A DNA stretch of 64,000 nucleotides, taken from the NCBI GenBank assembly GCA_902826815.1, contig CADEGF010000008.1:62001-126000 (forward strand), in the 5' to 3' direction. Made by a program: the position numbers and the translations under genes. This stretch comes from an uncultured Mycobacteriaceae bacterium (GTDB lineage Bacteria; Actinomycetota; Actinomycetes; Mycobacteriales; Mycobacteriaceae). Below, piece after piece: positions 39,167-51,879 of the stretch. A model generated the notes under the pieces. That model saw nothing but the letters and a program-made list of their open reading frames with translations. It searched no databases and was not told the DNA's origin. Positions within the stretch are counted from its first letter, which is position 1. Each line of letters opens with the position of its first letter.

Positions 39167-40111
39167 GTGACGAAGCTCGTGGTCCGCAAGATCCCGTGGG
39201 AGTTCGACGCGTCGGTGCCGTTCATGTGGCAGCCGGCCAACCCCGACTTCGGGCTGTTCTGCAATGCCTTCACGTTCATCGCGGTGCCGTTCGAGCGCTA
39301 CATCGTCAGCGTCGTACGGATGGCCGCGGACAGGCTGAACGAAGATCCCGACGTCGCGTCTGAGGCCGACGCCTTCCTGCGGCAGGAGGCCCAACACGCG
39401 TCGGCTCACCGCAAGCACATGCTTGCGCTCGTTGCGCGCTACCCGGAACTCGAACGCTGCTATGAGGATGCCTGCGCCGCCTACGACAGGCTGCTCGAAG
39501 AACAGCCCATCGAGTTCCATGCCGCCTACATCGCCAACTTGGAAGCGACGTTCACGCCTCTGTTCAAAGTCATTCTCGACAACCGTGATTCGCTCTTCGA
39601 CGGTGGCGATGCGCGTGTCGCATCGCTGATGACGTGGCACTTCGTCGAGGAGATCGAGCACCGGAGCTCGGGGCTGGTGCTTTGCAGGCACCTCAACCCG
39701 CGCCCGTGGTACCGCGTGCGCAAGATCCGCGCCACCTTCGCGCACGTCGGTGCGATGGCAGAGAAGGTCGCCAAGACCTTCGACGAGGTCGTGCCGTTGG
39801 CGGACCGCGGCGCATCGACGCAAGAGGTGCTGTCGAATCTGCTGTACGACGAGTTCAAGTACCGCACGCCCGGCGGACGCAGGCGGCGCGCACGCCGCAA
39901 CGGGCCGCCGACGCTGTTTCACGCCGTGCCGACCAGCCAACTGGTCAAAATGGTGTGGCGACTGTGGTTGTCGCAGACGCCCTACCATGACCCCGCCGAC
40001 CAACCGCTGCCCGCCTGGGCGGATACCTGGATGCGTGAGTATGACCGCGGTACGGATATGACGAGTTTCGCCGGGGCCGCCCCGGCGGCCCATCCTGAAG
40101 CAGAAAGCTGA
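39167..40111 (+). CDS. Predicted metal-dependent hydrolase (PF10118-like)
   Basis: 314 residues from GTG 39167, with GGAGG upstream. An all-helical protein with ferritin-like metal ligands: FLRQEAQHASAHRKHM and WHFVEEIEHRSSGLVLCRHL contain spaced E/H pairs. I recognise the family as the uncharacterised 'metal-dependent hydrolase' group. A di-iron or similar centre is inferred. It lies 5 bp before the next gene, which probably works with it. Confidence 0.82.
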   Translation: MTKLVVRKIPWEFDASVPFMWQPANPDFGLFCNAFTFIAVPFERYIVSVVRMAADRLNEDPDVASEADAFLRQEAQHASAHRKHMLALVARYPELERCYEDACAAYDRLLEEQPIEFHAAYIANLEATFTPLFKVILDNRDSLFDGGDARVASLMTWHFVEEIEHRSSGLVLCRHLNPRPWYRVRKIRATFAHVGAMAEKVAKTFDEVVPLADRGASTQEVLSNLLYDEFKYRTPGGRRRRARRNGPPTLFHAVPTSQLVKMVWRLWLSQTPYHDPADQPLPAWADTWMREYDRGTDMTSFAGAAPAAHPEAES

Positions 40112-40116
40112 TCGCC

Positions 40117-41280
40117 TTGCTGTCGACGAACTACGGCGCGCTCGTGCCGCAGGACGAACTGCTCACCCACCAGATCGTCGACACCTTCGCGTCGGTGAGC
40201 CAGTCGGATCCGTCTTGGACGGAGAAGATCTGGACGATCGCGCATGCCCGCGACAACTCGTTACAGGTCGTGCTCGGCATCGGCAAGTACACCAACCGCG
40301 GGGTCTTCGACGGGGCGGCCGGCGTCTGCCGCGGCACCGAGCAGTGGACGGTGCGGGCCGGCCGCCGTCTTTCGTCGGATCCCGCAGGTACCGATGTCGG
40401 TCCCATCCACTACCGGGTGGTCGAACCGCTGCGGGCCATCCGGGTGACGCTCGATGCAAGCGAGCATGCTCCGATCGCCTTCGACGTCGAACTGCGCGGC
40501 AGCTTCGGCGCCGCACTCGAGGACCCGTGGCCGGACCGCAGTCCCGACGGCTACCGGGTAACCCACAATGTGTTGCGCTACCACCAGATCGGCGTCGCAT
40601 CGGGCTGGGTGGAACTCGACGGCACGCGCACCGAGATCGAGGCCGACAAGTGGATTTCGATACGGGACCATTCATGGGGTTTGCGACCGGGCGTCGGCAA
40701 GCCGATCCCCGGGTTGCCGCGCGGCGGGCGCAGGATCAAGCAGATGTTCATGACGTGGCTGCCGATGACGATGACGCGCCCCGACGGGTCGAGCTACTCG
40801 CTGTTCGTGATGTATCAGGAAGAGCGCGGTGACGGGTTCCTCGAGATCCGTTGTCAGGCAGAGCAACAGAACGACGACGGCACCTCGCACCGGTTCGTGT
40901 CCGTCGAACAGGATATGCATTTCCAGGACGACAACCGCCGCTTCACGCACGGCACCGTCACCTTGATCGACTCCGACGGCTCCAAGCGGCCGCTGACGAT
41001 CACCGCCGCGGGCCCGACAGGTTTTCATCTGGGCACCGCGGGCTACTACGGCTGGAACGACTGGGTCTACGGCGAATGGGTCGGCGACGAGAGGATCGAG
41101 GGTAACCACGTCACCGACGCGGACAAGCCCGAAAACGCGCGCCAACTGCACCAGCTGCGGGATCTACTCGTACGCGTCGACGATCCCGTCGGCGGCGGCA
41201 CCGGCCTCGGCAACGCCGAGACGTTCGCGCTCGGCGCCTTCCCCGAGCGCGGGCTGACCGCGGAGAACTCATTCCTGTGA
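40117..41280 (+). CDS. Hypothetical beta-rich protein co-transcribed with the PF10118-like gene
   Basis: 387 residues with no signal peptide. It is rich in short beta-type segments and aromatic motifs (SIRDHSWGLRPGVGKP; YSLFVMYQEERGDGFLEI; GFHLGTAGYYGWNDWVYGEW). The DHSWGxR signature resembles hydroxyneurosporene synthase/tocopherol cyclase-like beta-barrels, but the match is loose and I do not assign a function. It starts TTG 6 bp after the preceding stop, a clear two-gene operon. A role on a hydrophobic substrate is only a guess. Confidence 0.75.
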   Translation: MLSTNYGALVPQDELLTHQIVDTFASVSQSDPSWTEKIWTIAHARDNSLQVVLGIGKYTNRGVFDGAAGVCRGTEQWTVRAGRRLSSDPAGTDVGPIHYRVVEPLRAIRVTLDASEHAPIAFDVELRGSFGAALEDPWPDRSPDGYRVTHNVLRYHQIGVASGWVELDGTRTEIEADKWISIRDHSWGLRPGVGKPIPGLPRGGRRIKQMFMTWLPMTMTRPDGSSYSLFVMYQEERGDGFLEIRCQAEQQNDDGTSHRFVSVEQDMHFQDDNRRFTHGTVTLIDSDGSKRPLTITAAGPTGFHLGTAGYYGWNDWVYGEWVGDERIEGNHVTDADKPENARQLHQLRDLLVRVDDPVGGGTGLGNAETFALGAFPERGLTAENSFL

Positions 41281-41310
41281 CCGGCTCGCGCGCCGCATGA
41301 AGGACTAGTT

Positions 41311-41375
41311 CCCGCGAGATTGCATCCCCGCAGGCGCTCTCTCGTGATTCCTCTGCTGGAATGCCATTTCGCGGG
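41311..41375. repeat. Large imperfect hairpin between convergent genes
   Basis: Arms cccgcgagattgcatccc (41311-41328) and ggaatgccatttcgcggg (41358-41375) pair at 14 of 18 positions around a 29-nt loop. It occupies most of the 121-bp gap between the beta-rich protein gene and pth. It may act as a terminator, but its size and symmetry also suit a dispersed palindromic repeat element. Confidence 0.55.
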
Positions 41376-41401
41376 CACTGAGCCGCAATGCTGAGCGTCA
41401 A

Positions 41402-41980
41402 CTAATCCCAGGCGTGCACAGTGTTCTGGGCCGGTTCGATGCCGTGTGCGATCAACAGCTCGGTCGCATCGGCGGCCTGTTCGCAGATCACCGGCACCTC
41501 GGGCCGTTCGGCCGACGCGAAGTTCTCCAGCACGAACGACGCACCCGACTTACGGCCGGGCGGGCGACCGATGCCGATGCGCACCCGCTGGAAGTCGTTG
41601 GTGCCCAACGCAGAAGCCACCGACCGCAGGCCGTTGTGGCCCGCGACGCCGCCACCGAACTTCAGCCGGATCTTGCCGAAGTCGATGTCGAGCTCGTCGT
41701 GCACGATCACCACGTCGGCGGCTGGCACCGAGTAGAACTTGGCCAGCGGCCCGACCTGGCGGCCCGACTCGTTCATGTACACCCGCGGTTTGGCCAGCAC
41801 GATCGACCGGCCTGCGAGTCTGCCGGTGACAACCTCCGCACCGGAGCGCTTGTGCACCTTGAACTTCTCGCCCATCCGGTCGGCCAGCAAGTCGGCAACC
41901 ATGAAGCCGAGATTGTGCCGCGTCGTGGCGTATTTGGGCCCGGGGTTGCCCAGGCCCACCACCAGAAGTGGCTCGGCCAT
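41402..41980 (-). CDS. pth: Peptidyl-tRNA hydrolase
   Basis: 192 residues. It recycles peptidyl-tRNA. The N-terminal [24 protein letters not shown] contains the substrate Asn and catalytic His, [17 protein letters not shown] and [19 protein letters not shown]...GHNGLRS are further family motifs. It lies 20 bp after rplY on the same strand, a conserved pair in actinobacteria. Confidence 0.96.
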   Translation of the reverse strand: MAEPLLVVGLGNPGPKYATTRHNLGFMVADLLADRMGEKFKVHKRSGAEVVTGRLAGRSIVLAKPRVYMNESGRQVGPLAKFYSVPAADVVIVHDELDIDFGKIRLKFGGGVAGHNGLRSVASALGTNDFQRVRIGIGRPPGRKSGASFVLENFASAERPEVPVICEQAADATELLIAHGIEPAQNTVHAWD

Positions 41981-42000
41981 ATCGGGAGAAGGCTCCGGGG

Positions 42001-42702
42001 TTACTCGGAGGAATCGTCGGAGGCGGATGATTCCTCGCCACCGCCCTCTTCGCCCTCGGTGGCTTCGCCGCCCGCTTCTGCCGCGGCAGCCTCGCCCTCG
42101 GCGCCCTCTTCGCCGGCACCTTCGGCCTCGAGTTCCTCTTCGGTCGGGGCGGCGACGACGTTGACGACGAGCATCTCGGGATCAGACACCAGCGAGACGC
42201 CATCGGGCAGCGTGATCGCGCCCGCGGTGAACTGGGTGCCGATGTCGGCGCCCTCCACGGAGACGGTGAGCTGCTGCGGGATCGACATCGCATCGGCTTC
42301 GATCTCGATGGTGTTGGTTTCCTGGGTGACCAGGGTGCCAGGCACGGCGTCGCCCTCGATGATGACGTTGACCTCGACGGTCACCTTCTCGCCGCGGCGG
42401 ATCACCAGCAGGTCGAGATGCTGGACGCTGCGCCGGATCGGATGGATGTCCAGCGCCTTGGTCAGCGCGAGCTGTTCTTTGCCCTCGATGTCGAGGGTCA
42501 ACACGGCATTCGTGCCCGCGTTACGGAGCACCGCGGCCAGTTCATGGCCGGGCAGCAGCAGGTGCTGCGGATCGGCGCCGTGCCCGTAGAGCACGGCGGG
42601 AACCTGGCCGGCACGACGGGCGCGACGCGACGCGCCCTTGCCCGTTTCGGTGCGCACGGCAGCGGTCAGGTTGTGTTCTTTGCGGGCCGCAGTCTTGGCC
42701 AT
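42001..42702 (-). CDS. rplY: 50S ribosomal protein L25 (CTC type)
   Basis: 233 residues. The N-terminal ~95 residues are the 5S rRNA-binding L25 domain ([41 protein letters not shown]). The TL5/CTC beta domain follows (to ~190), and then a long acidic tail (residues ~190-233, mostly E, A and G, ending SSASDDSSE). The tail is longer and more acidic than in the textbook protein. It is the first gene of the rplY-pth pair, with a candidate promoter at 42765-42794. Confidence 0.95.
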   Translation of the reverse strand: MAKTAARKEHNLTAAVRTETGKGASRRARRAGQVPAVLYGHGADPQHLLLPGHELAAVLRNAGTNAVLTLDIEGKEQLALTKALDIHPIRRSVQHLDLLVIRRGEKVTVEVNVIIEGDAVPGTLVTQETNTIEIEADAMSIPQQLTVSVEGADIGTQFTAGAITLPDGVSLVSDPEMLVVNVVAAPTEEELEAEGAGEEGAEGEAAAAEAGGEATEGEEGGGEESSASDDSSE

Positions 42703-42764
42703 GGGTGTTGCTCCTCTAATGCCGGTGATCCATCAGCACGGCCAGGGTCGCAACTACTAGAGAG

Positions 42765-42794
42765 CGTGTACCCGTCGATAACGGTGACCAACAA
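42765..42794 (-). promoter_or_regulatory. Candidate sigma-A-type promoter of rplY-pth
   Basis: On the minus strand TTGTTG (42794-42789), an 18-base spacer and TACACG (42770-42765), predicting a start near 42758, about 56 bases before the rplY ATG. Box matches are moderate, so this is tentative. Confidence 0.35.
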
Positions 42795-42842
42795 GTCAGC
42801 CACCCTCGCCGTGACGCCAGCACAGATTATCCGATCAGGGCC

Positions 42843-43694
42843 TCAAAGTGCGAATTTGGTGCCCGTGAGCTGCTCGGACAGCTCCCAGAGGGCGGCGGCC
42901 TTCTTCGGGTCGCGGGCCAGCGGGCTGCGGAAACTCGGTCCGGTCGGTCCTCGCATCCCGAAGCGCGGACCGACGAAGCTGTCGCCGGGCAGATCCTTGG
43001 TCGCCGCATACAGCGTCTGCCGTGCACCGAAGCTGGCGTCGGTCGCCAGCCGGTTGCCCAGCTTCACCAGTCGAGAGCCGATGGGGTTGCCGGTCTGGCC
43101 CTGCAAGTTGGTGGCCGAGTAGCCGGGATGGGCCGCGTGCGCCTTCAACGGGGACCCGGCGGCGGTCAACCGGCGTTGCAGCTCGCTGGTGAAGAGCAGG
43201 TTGGCCAGCTTGCTCTGGCCGTATGCGGGCCACGCCAAATAGGGGCGCGACTTCCAGTTCAGATCCTTGAGGCTGATGTAGCCGATCAGATGCACGCCCG
43301 ACGACACCGTGACCACCCGATCGGTGATCTTTCCCAGCAGCAGGTTGGTCAGCGCGAAGTGGCCGAGGTGGTTGGTGCCGATCTGGCTCTCGAAACCGTC
43401 GACGGTCTGCGCGTACGGCACGGCCATGATGCCCGCGTTGTTGATGAGCACATCGACGGAGTCGACACCGTCGGCGAACGCCCGCACCGAGGCGAGATCC
43501 TGCAGGTCGAGCTTGCGCACCTCGACGTCGCCGGTCATACCCGAGGCGGCCGCGTCGCCCTTGTCGGTGTTGCGGACGGCCAGGATCACCTTGGCGCCGA
43601 CCCGGGCCAGTTCGCGCGCGGTTACCTCGCCGAGGCCACTGTTGGCGCCCGTGACGATGACGGTGCGTCCGCTGAAGGACGGCAGGTCGCTCAT
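42843..43694 (-). CDS. Short-chain dehydrogenase/reductase
   Basis: 283 residues from ATG 43694; GTG 43703 is also possible. The NAD(P) motif VTGANSGLGEVTARELA, LINNAGIMAVP and the catalytic YGQSK (Tyr-x3-Lys) with an upstream Ser (VTVSSGVH) are all present. The size and the RPYLAWPAYGQSKLANLLF segment resemble retinol-dehydrogenase-like mycobacterial SDRs. The substrate is unknown. It lies between lpqT and rplY, where I recall no gene in M. tuberculosis. Confidence 0.88.
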   Translation of the reverse strand: MSDLPSFSGRTVIVTGANSGLGEVTARELARVGAKVILAVRNTDKGDAAASGMTGDVEVRKLDLQDLASVRAFADGVDSVDVLINNAGIMAVPYAQTVDGFESQIGTNHLGHFALTNLLLGKITDRVVTVSSGVHLIGYISLKDLNWKSRPYLAWPAYGQSKLANLLFTSELQRRLTAAGSPLKAHAAHPGYSATNLQGQTGNPIGSRLVKLGNRLATDASFGARQTLYAATKDLPGDSFVGPRFGMRGPTGPSFRSPLARDPKKAAALWELSEQLTGTKFAL

Positions 43695-43722
43695 GGCTGC
43701 CACCCTAACCGCAGCGTGGGAG

Positions 43723-44379
43723 CTACTTCTTGGCGGCGACGTTGAACCCGGCGATGACGGACTCGATGTCGGGCCCCTCGGCCTGCGCCTTGTCCGCGTA
43801 CCCGGTCACGGTGAACTGGATCAGGTAGCGCTGGTTGGCAGGCGGCGGCCCTTTCGCGATGACGACCCGGTTGTAGGAGTGCATCCGCTTGCCGTTGAGG
43901 TCGTAGCTGCCCTCGATCATCGACGACGGGAAGCCCTTGAAGTCGTTGAGCGACGCGTTGAGCTCCTTGAAGTTCTCCGACAGCTTGGCGTCGGCGTTGC
44001 CGTGTTCGATGGCCTTCTTCGCGTCGAAATCTCCGCCGCTGAGCTGGAACACCATCAACATGGCGGTGGGGTAGGTGTCGCCCTTGGCGATGACGCGGGT
44101 GCCCGGCGCGAACCTCGGATTGCTGTACTGCGACCAGCCTTTCGGCGTCGGCATGCTCACCGTGAGGTCGGTCAACTTATCGGGGGCGACGGGCTGTCCG
44201 ACGACGCCCGCGGTCTCCAGGTACTGCGAGATCGGCACCGGCTTGGTGGTTTCGGTCGGCTTGGCGCTCGTCGTCGCGGTCAACACCGAGGTGTAGTCGG
44301 GGGACTGGGCGCCGCAGCCCGCCGCGCTGACGGCGATCGCCAGCAACGCGACCGTCGCTGCAGTGCGGCGACGGGTCAC
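43723..44379 (-). CDS. lpqT: Lipoprotein LpqT
   Basis: 218 residues with a lipoprotein signal (VTRRRTAATVALLAIAVSAAGC, lipobox SAAGC). The mature domain is LpqN/LpqT-type (PISQYLETAGVVGQPVAPDKLTDL; MPTPKGWSQY; RFAPGTRVIAKGD; YLIQFTVTGYADKA). It is related to the protein at 10008-10697. The GTG start overlaps the stop of the arsC-like gene (GTGA). It is anchored on the outer face of the membrane; the position beside prsA and rplY matches Rv1016c. Confidence 0.9.
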   Translation of the reverse strand: MTRRRTAATVALLAIAVSAAGCGAQSPDYTSVLTATTSAKPTETTKPVPISQYLETAGVVGQPVAPDKLTDLTVSMPTPKGWSQYSNPRFAPGTRVIAKGDTYPTAMLMVFQLSGGDFDAKKAIEHGNADAKLSENFKELNASLNDFKGFPSSMIEGSYDLNGKRMHSYNRVVIAKGPPPANQRYLIQFTVTGYADKAQAEGPDIESVIAGFNVAAKK

Positions 44380-44720
44380 AGAATCTCGCGGACGGAGTCG
44401 AGTGGCCTGGCCAGCCGGGTGCCTCGCGGGGTGACGACGAACGGCCGCTCGATCAGGATCGGGTGCTCGGCCATCGCGTCGAGCAGTGCGTCGTCGTCGG
44501 CGTCGTCGAGGTTCAGCTCGGCGTAGAGCGGTTCACGTTTGCGCACGGCGGTCCGCACGTCGATCCCGGCGTCGTCGATCAGCTTGACGAGCTCGGCCCG
44601 CGTCGGCGGAGTCTTCAGATACTGGATGATGTTCGGCTCGATGCCGTTGTCCCGCAACAACTCCAGCGCCTTGCGTGAGGTCGTGCAGCGAGGGTTGTGA
44701 TAGATGACGGAGTCGGTCAA
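44376..44720 (-). CDS. ArsC/Spx-family reductase (arsenate reductase-like)
   Basis: 114 residues with a thioredoxin-like fold. The N-terminal YHNPRCTTSRKALELL contains the catalytic Cys followed by Thr-Ser-Arg, as in glutaredoxin-dependent ArsC. TRAELVKLIDDAGIDVRTAVRKREPLY and IERPFVVTPRGTRLARP (substrate Arg) match the family. The start is TTG 44720, 1 bp after the prsA stop. No other arsenic genes are near, so arsenate may not be its natural substrate. Confidence 0.87.
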   Translation of the reverse strand: MTDSVIYHNPRCTTSRKALELLRDNGIEPNIIQYLKTPPTRAELVKLIDDAGIDVRTAVRKREPLYAELNLDDADDDALLDAMAEHPILIERPFVVTPRGTRLARPLDSVREIL

Positions 44721-44721
44721 C

Positions 44722-45702
44722 TTATGCTGACCCGTCGAAAAGCCCTGTCACCGAGCCGTTCTCGAAGACCGCACGAATGGTGTCGGCCAGCAGCGGCGCG
44801 ATGGACAGCACCGTCAGCTGCGGGAACTGCTTCTCCTCGCTGATCGGCAGGGTGTTGGTGACGATCACCTCGCGGGCACCGCATTCGGCCAGCCGCTGCG
44901 GCGCGGGATCGGACAGCACACCGTGCGTGGCGGCGATGATGACGTCCTTGGCGCCGTCCTCGCGCAGCAGGTTGACCGCTCCGGCAATGGTGCCGCCGGT
45001 GTCGATCATATCGTCGGTCAGGATGCAGGTCTTGCCCCGGACATCGCCGACCACACGGTTGCTCTTCACCTGGTTGGGCACCAGCGGGTCGCGGGTCTTG
45101 TGGATGAAGGCCAGCGGTACGCCGCCGAGGGCGTCGGCCCACTTCTCGGCGACGCGCACACGGCCGGAGTCCGGCGACACCACGACCATGTCGTGGTCGG
45201 CGTAGTTCGCGGCGATGTGACCGGTCAGCAGGTTCTGCGCCCGCATGTGATCCACCGGGCCGTCGAAGAAGCCCTGGATCTGGTCGGTGTGCAGATCGAC
45301 GGTGAGGATCCGGTTGGCGCCTGCCGTCTTGAGCAGGTCGGCTACCAGCCGCGCCGAGATCGGCTCGCGGCCGCGGTGCTTCTTGTCCTGACGCGCGTAG
45401 GGATAGAACGGCAGGACGGCGGTGATCCGCTTGGCGCTGCCGCGCTTGAGCGCGTCGATCATGATCAGCTGTTCCATCAGCCAGTGGTTCAGCGGCGTCG
45501 GGTTGCTCTGCAGCACGAACGCGTCGCAGCCGCGGACCGACTCGTCGAACCGGACGAAGATCTCGCCGTTGGCGAAGTCGCGGGCGGTCTGCGCGGTGAC
45601 CGGAGTGTCGAGCTCCTTGGCGACCTGTTCAGCGAGTTCCGGGTGCGCGCGGCCGGAGAACAGCATCAAATTCTTGCGGTTGTCGGTCCACTCGGTGCCC
45701 AC
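44722..45702 (-). CDS. prsA: Ribose-phosphate pyrophosphokinase
   Basis: 326 residues from GTG 45702 (VGTEWTDNRKNLMLFSGRAHPEL). It makes PRPP from ribose-5-phosphate and ATP. FPYARQDKKHRGREPISARLVADLL (ATP/flexible loop), TVDLHTDQIQGFF, the PRPP loop ILTDDMIDTGGTI and VSPDSGRVRVAEKWA are diagnostic. It lies 102 bp downstream of glmU on the same strand. Confidence 0.96.
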   Translation of the reverse strand: MGTEWTDNRKNLMLFSGRAHPELAEQVAKELDTPVTAQTARDFANGEIFVRFDESVRGCDAFVLQSNPTPLNHWLMEQLIMIDALKRGSAKRITAVLPFYPYARQDKKHRGREPISARLVADLLKTAGANRILTVDLHTDQIQGFFDGPVDHMRAQNLLTGHIAANYADHDMVVVSPDSGRVRVAEKWADALGGVPLAFIHKTRDPLVPNQVKSNRVVGDVRGKTCILTDDMIDTGGTIAGAVNLLREDGAKDVIIAATHGVLSDPAPQRLAECGAREVIVTNTLPISEEKQFPQLTVLSIAPLLADTIRAVFENGSVTGLFDGSA

Positions 45703-45804
45703 TGTGTGCCCTCGCCGGTCGGGTATCGATGTCGGCCTCATCGTACGTATCACAGCTGGACGCGCGTGGCCGGGTTGCCAGAACGAGAACGGAAACCTAC
45801 CGGT

Positions 45805-47280
45805 TCACGTCGTCGGGTCGTCGCCTGCGTGCGCGCCGTCGCCGGCCTGCCGGGCCGCCTCCGCGGCGGCCGCCGCCGCCGAACCCGGCCGCTTGCGCTC
45901 GACCCAGCCCTCGATATTGCGCTGCGGGCCCGCCGAGACTGCCAGCGCGCCGGGCGGCACGTCGTCACGCACCACGGTGCCCGCTCCGGTGTAGGCGCCG
46001 TCGCCGATGTTCACCGGCGCGACGAACATGGTGTCCGAGCCGGTCCGTACATGCGACCCGATCGTGGTGCGGCGTTTGGTCTCGCCGTCGTAGTTGACGA
46101 ACACGCTCGACGCGCCGATATTGGTGTGCTCGCCGATGTCGGCGTCGCCCACGTAGGTCAGATGCGGCACCTTGGTGCCGGTGCCGAGCGTGGAGTTCTT
46201 CGTCTCGACGAAGGCGCCGAGCTTGCCGACGTCACCCAGCTTCGTCCCGGGCCGCAGATAGGTGAACGGGCCGACGGTGGCGCCGTCGCCGATCGCCGAC
46301 ACCGAGCCGTGGGTGCGGACCACCGTTGCACCGTCGCCGACGGCGACATCGGTCAGCGTGGTGTCGGGGCCGATCTCGCAGCGCCCGCCGATGCGGGTGG
46401 CGCCGAGCAGTTGGGTGCCGGGCTGGATGACGGTGTCGCGGCCGACGCTCACGTCGACGTCGATCCAGGTGCTGGCCGGGTCGACGACCGTGACGCCCGC
46501 CCGCTGGTGGGCGGCCACGATGCGCCGGTTCAGCTCGGCGGCCAGTTCGGACAGTTGGACGCGGTCGTTGATCCCCGCCACCAGCGCGGCGTCGTCGACA
46601 TGCTTGGCGCGCACGATCCGGCCGTCCTGCCTGATGATCGAGATGACATCGGTGAGGTACAGCTCTTGCTGGGCGTTGTGGGGCTGCAGCCGGTCCAGCG
46701 CCGAGCGCAGCACCTCGATGTCGAAGGCGTAGACGCCCGCGTTGACCTCGCTGATGGCCTGCTGCGAGCGGCTGGCGTCGACCTCCTCGACGATGCCGAT
46801 GACCTCGCGGTCCTGGGTGCGCAGGATGCGGCCGTAGCCCGTCGGGTCGGTCAGCGTCGTCGTCACCAGCGTCGCCGCCGTGGTTTCGGAGCTGTGGGCG
46901 GCGATCAGGTCGGCCAGCGTGTCCGCGTCCATAAGGGGAACGTCGCCCGACGTCACCACGACGGTGCCTGCGAAATCGGCAGGCAGGGCGGTCAGCCCGC
47001 AGCCGACGGCGTGCCCGGTGCCGTGCTGCTCCTCTTGCACGACGATGTCGATCGTGCGGCCGAGCGCGTCGGCCAGGTCGGCGACGGCCGGGGTGATGAG
47101 CTCGCGCTCGTGACCGAGTACGACGACGAGGTGTTGCGGGGCGACCTTGGCGACCGAATGCAGGACGTGGGCCAGCATGCTGCGGCCTGCCAGCGTGTGC
47201 AGCACCTTCGGGATGTCCGACCGCATCCGGGTGCCTGCTCCTGCGGCCATCACCAGGACCGCGGATTCGTGGGAAGTCAT
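45805..47280 (-). CDS. glmU: Bifunctional UDP-GlcNAc pyrophosphorylase / GlcN-1-P acetyltransferase
   Basis: 491 residues from ATG 47280. The N-terminal uridyltransferase domain ([38 protein letters not shown]) is followed by the left-handed beta-helix of hexapeptide repeats (~265-450). [21 protein letters not shown] is the acetyltransferase active-site region. The Ala-rich tail (~460-491) is typical of mycobacterial GlmU. It supplies UDP-GlcNAc for peptidoglycan. Its upstream neighbour on the same strand is tRNA-Gln. Confidence 0.96.
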   Translation of the reverse strand: MTSHESAVLVMAAGAGTRMRSDIPKVLHTLAGRSMLAHVLHSVAKVAPQHLVVVLGHERELITPAVADLADALGRTIDIVVQEEQHGTGHAVGCGLTALPADFAGTVVVTSGDVPLMDADTLADLIAAHSSETTAATLVTTTLTDPTGYGRILRTQDREVIGIVEEVDASRSQQAISEVNAGVYAFDIEVLRSALDRLQPHNAQQELYLTDVISIIRQDGRIVRAKHVDDAALVAGINDRVQLSELAAELNRRIVAAHQRAGVTVVDPASTWIDVDVSVGRDTVIQPGTQLLGATRIGGRCEIGPDTTLTDVAVGDGATVVRTHGSVSAIGDGATVGPFTYLRPGTKLGDVGKLGAFVETKNSTLGTGTKVPHLTYVGDADIGEHTNIGASSVFVNYDGETKRRTTIGSHVRTGSDTMFVAPVNIGDGAYTGAGTVVRDDVPPGALAVSAGPQRNIEGWVERKRPGSAAAAAAEAARQAGDGAHAGDDPTT

Positions 47281-47364
47281 CTGTATGTCCTCATTGGAAG
47301 CTCCGTGCTGAAGGTCGCGCGGCGAGCCTAGGTTGTCTGCTCGCTCGGCAAGCCTCACTCGCCG

Positions 47365-47436
47365 CTCCGTCGCCAGGACTCGAACCTGAACTATCTGAAC
47401 CAAAATCAGAGGTGCTGCCGATTACACCACGACGGA
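47365..47436 (-). tRNA. tRNA-Gln (TTG anticodon)
   Basis: 72 nt. Acceptor strands TCCGTCG and CGACGGA pair fully with discriminator G. The anticodon stem TCTGA/TCAGA encloses loop TTTTGGT, giving anticodon TTG. The T arm CAGG-TTCGAGT-CCTG is standard. CCA is not encoded. It sits between glmU and the divergent TetR gene, as in other mycobacteria. Confidence 0.97.
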
Positions 47437-47480
47437 CTGATCAACCCGTGATGTTAGTCCAAACAACTAGGCTGACAGGT

Positions 47481-48125
47481 GTGGCAGTACCGGATAAGGA
47501 ACTGCGTGCACCCCGCGCCCGGATGACCGGTGCCGAGCGGCGTCACCAGCTCATCGACATCGCGAGATCGCTGTTTGCCGAACGCGGTTACGAGGGCACC
47601 TCGATCGAGGAGATCGCGCTGCGGGCCAACGTCTCCAAGCCCGTCGTCTACGAGCATTTCGGCGGCAAGGAAGGCCTCTACGCCGTCGTCGTCGACCGGG
47701 AGATGTCGGCGCTATTGGATGGCATCACGTCGTCGCTGACGAGGACGACCAACAACCGCTCGCGGCTGCGCATCGAGCGGGTCACCCTTGCGCTGCTGAC
47801 ATACGTCGACGAGCGGACCGACGGCTTCCGAATCCTGATCCGCGACTCACCGGCGGCCATCACCTCGGGTACCTACTCGACGTTGTTGAACGACGCCGTC
47901 AACCAGGTGTCGTCGATCCTGGCTGGCGATTTCTCCCGGCGCGGGCTCGACCCCGATATGGCGCCGCTCTATGCCCAGGCACTCGTCGGATCGGTGTCGA
48001 TGACGGCGCAGTGGTGGCTCGATGTGCGCGAGCCGAAGAAAGAAGTCGTGGCCGCGCATCTGGTCAATCTGTGCTGGAACGGGCTGATGCACCTCGAGGA
48101 CGATCCGCCGCTGCTCGAGGAGTGA
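47481..48125 (+). CDS. TetR family regulator upstream of mfd
   Basis: 214 residues from GTG 47481 ([17 protein letters not shown]). TAGGCT (47468-47473) precedes it by 7 bases, a leaderless pattern that also rules out the longer frame running into the tRNA. The DNA-binding helices are [49 protein letters not shown]. The C-terminal domain matches the Rv1019-type regulator at this locus. The target is unknown; autoregulation is likely. Confidence 0.9.
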   Translation: MAVPDKELRAPRARMTGAERRHQLIDIARSLFAERGYEGTSIEEIALRANVSKPVVYEHFGGKEGLYAVVVDREMSALLDGITSSLTRTTNNRSRLRIERVTLALLTYVDERTDGFRILIRDSPAAITSGTYSTLLNDAVNQVSSILAGDFSRRGLDPDMAPLYAQALVGSVSMTAQWWLDVREPKKEVVAAHLVNLCWNGLMHLEDDPPLLEE

Positions 48126-48225
48126 CCCACGTCTCTTCGCGCCGAGATCGACGAAATGGCGCAATGCACTCGCACTTTCGCGCCCAAACGTTGGTTTGGG
48201 CGGTCCGATTAGGATGGATTGCATC

Positions 48226-51875
<3,650 letters not shown>

Positions 51876-51879
<4 letters not shown>

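Noticed and set aside
42001-42135. Frameshift at the end of rplY because of the odd acidic tail
   Set aside because: The tail remains in frame, is strongly acidic and runs to a normal stop; long acidic C-termini occur in CTC-type L25 proteins.
44923-47331. Long rightward open frame (~800 codons) opposite prsA and glmU
   Set aside because: Composition and position are those of a GC-rich antisense shadow; both genes on the other strand are certain.
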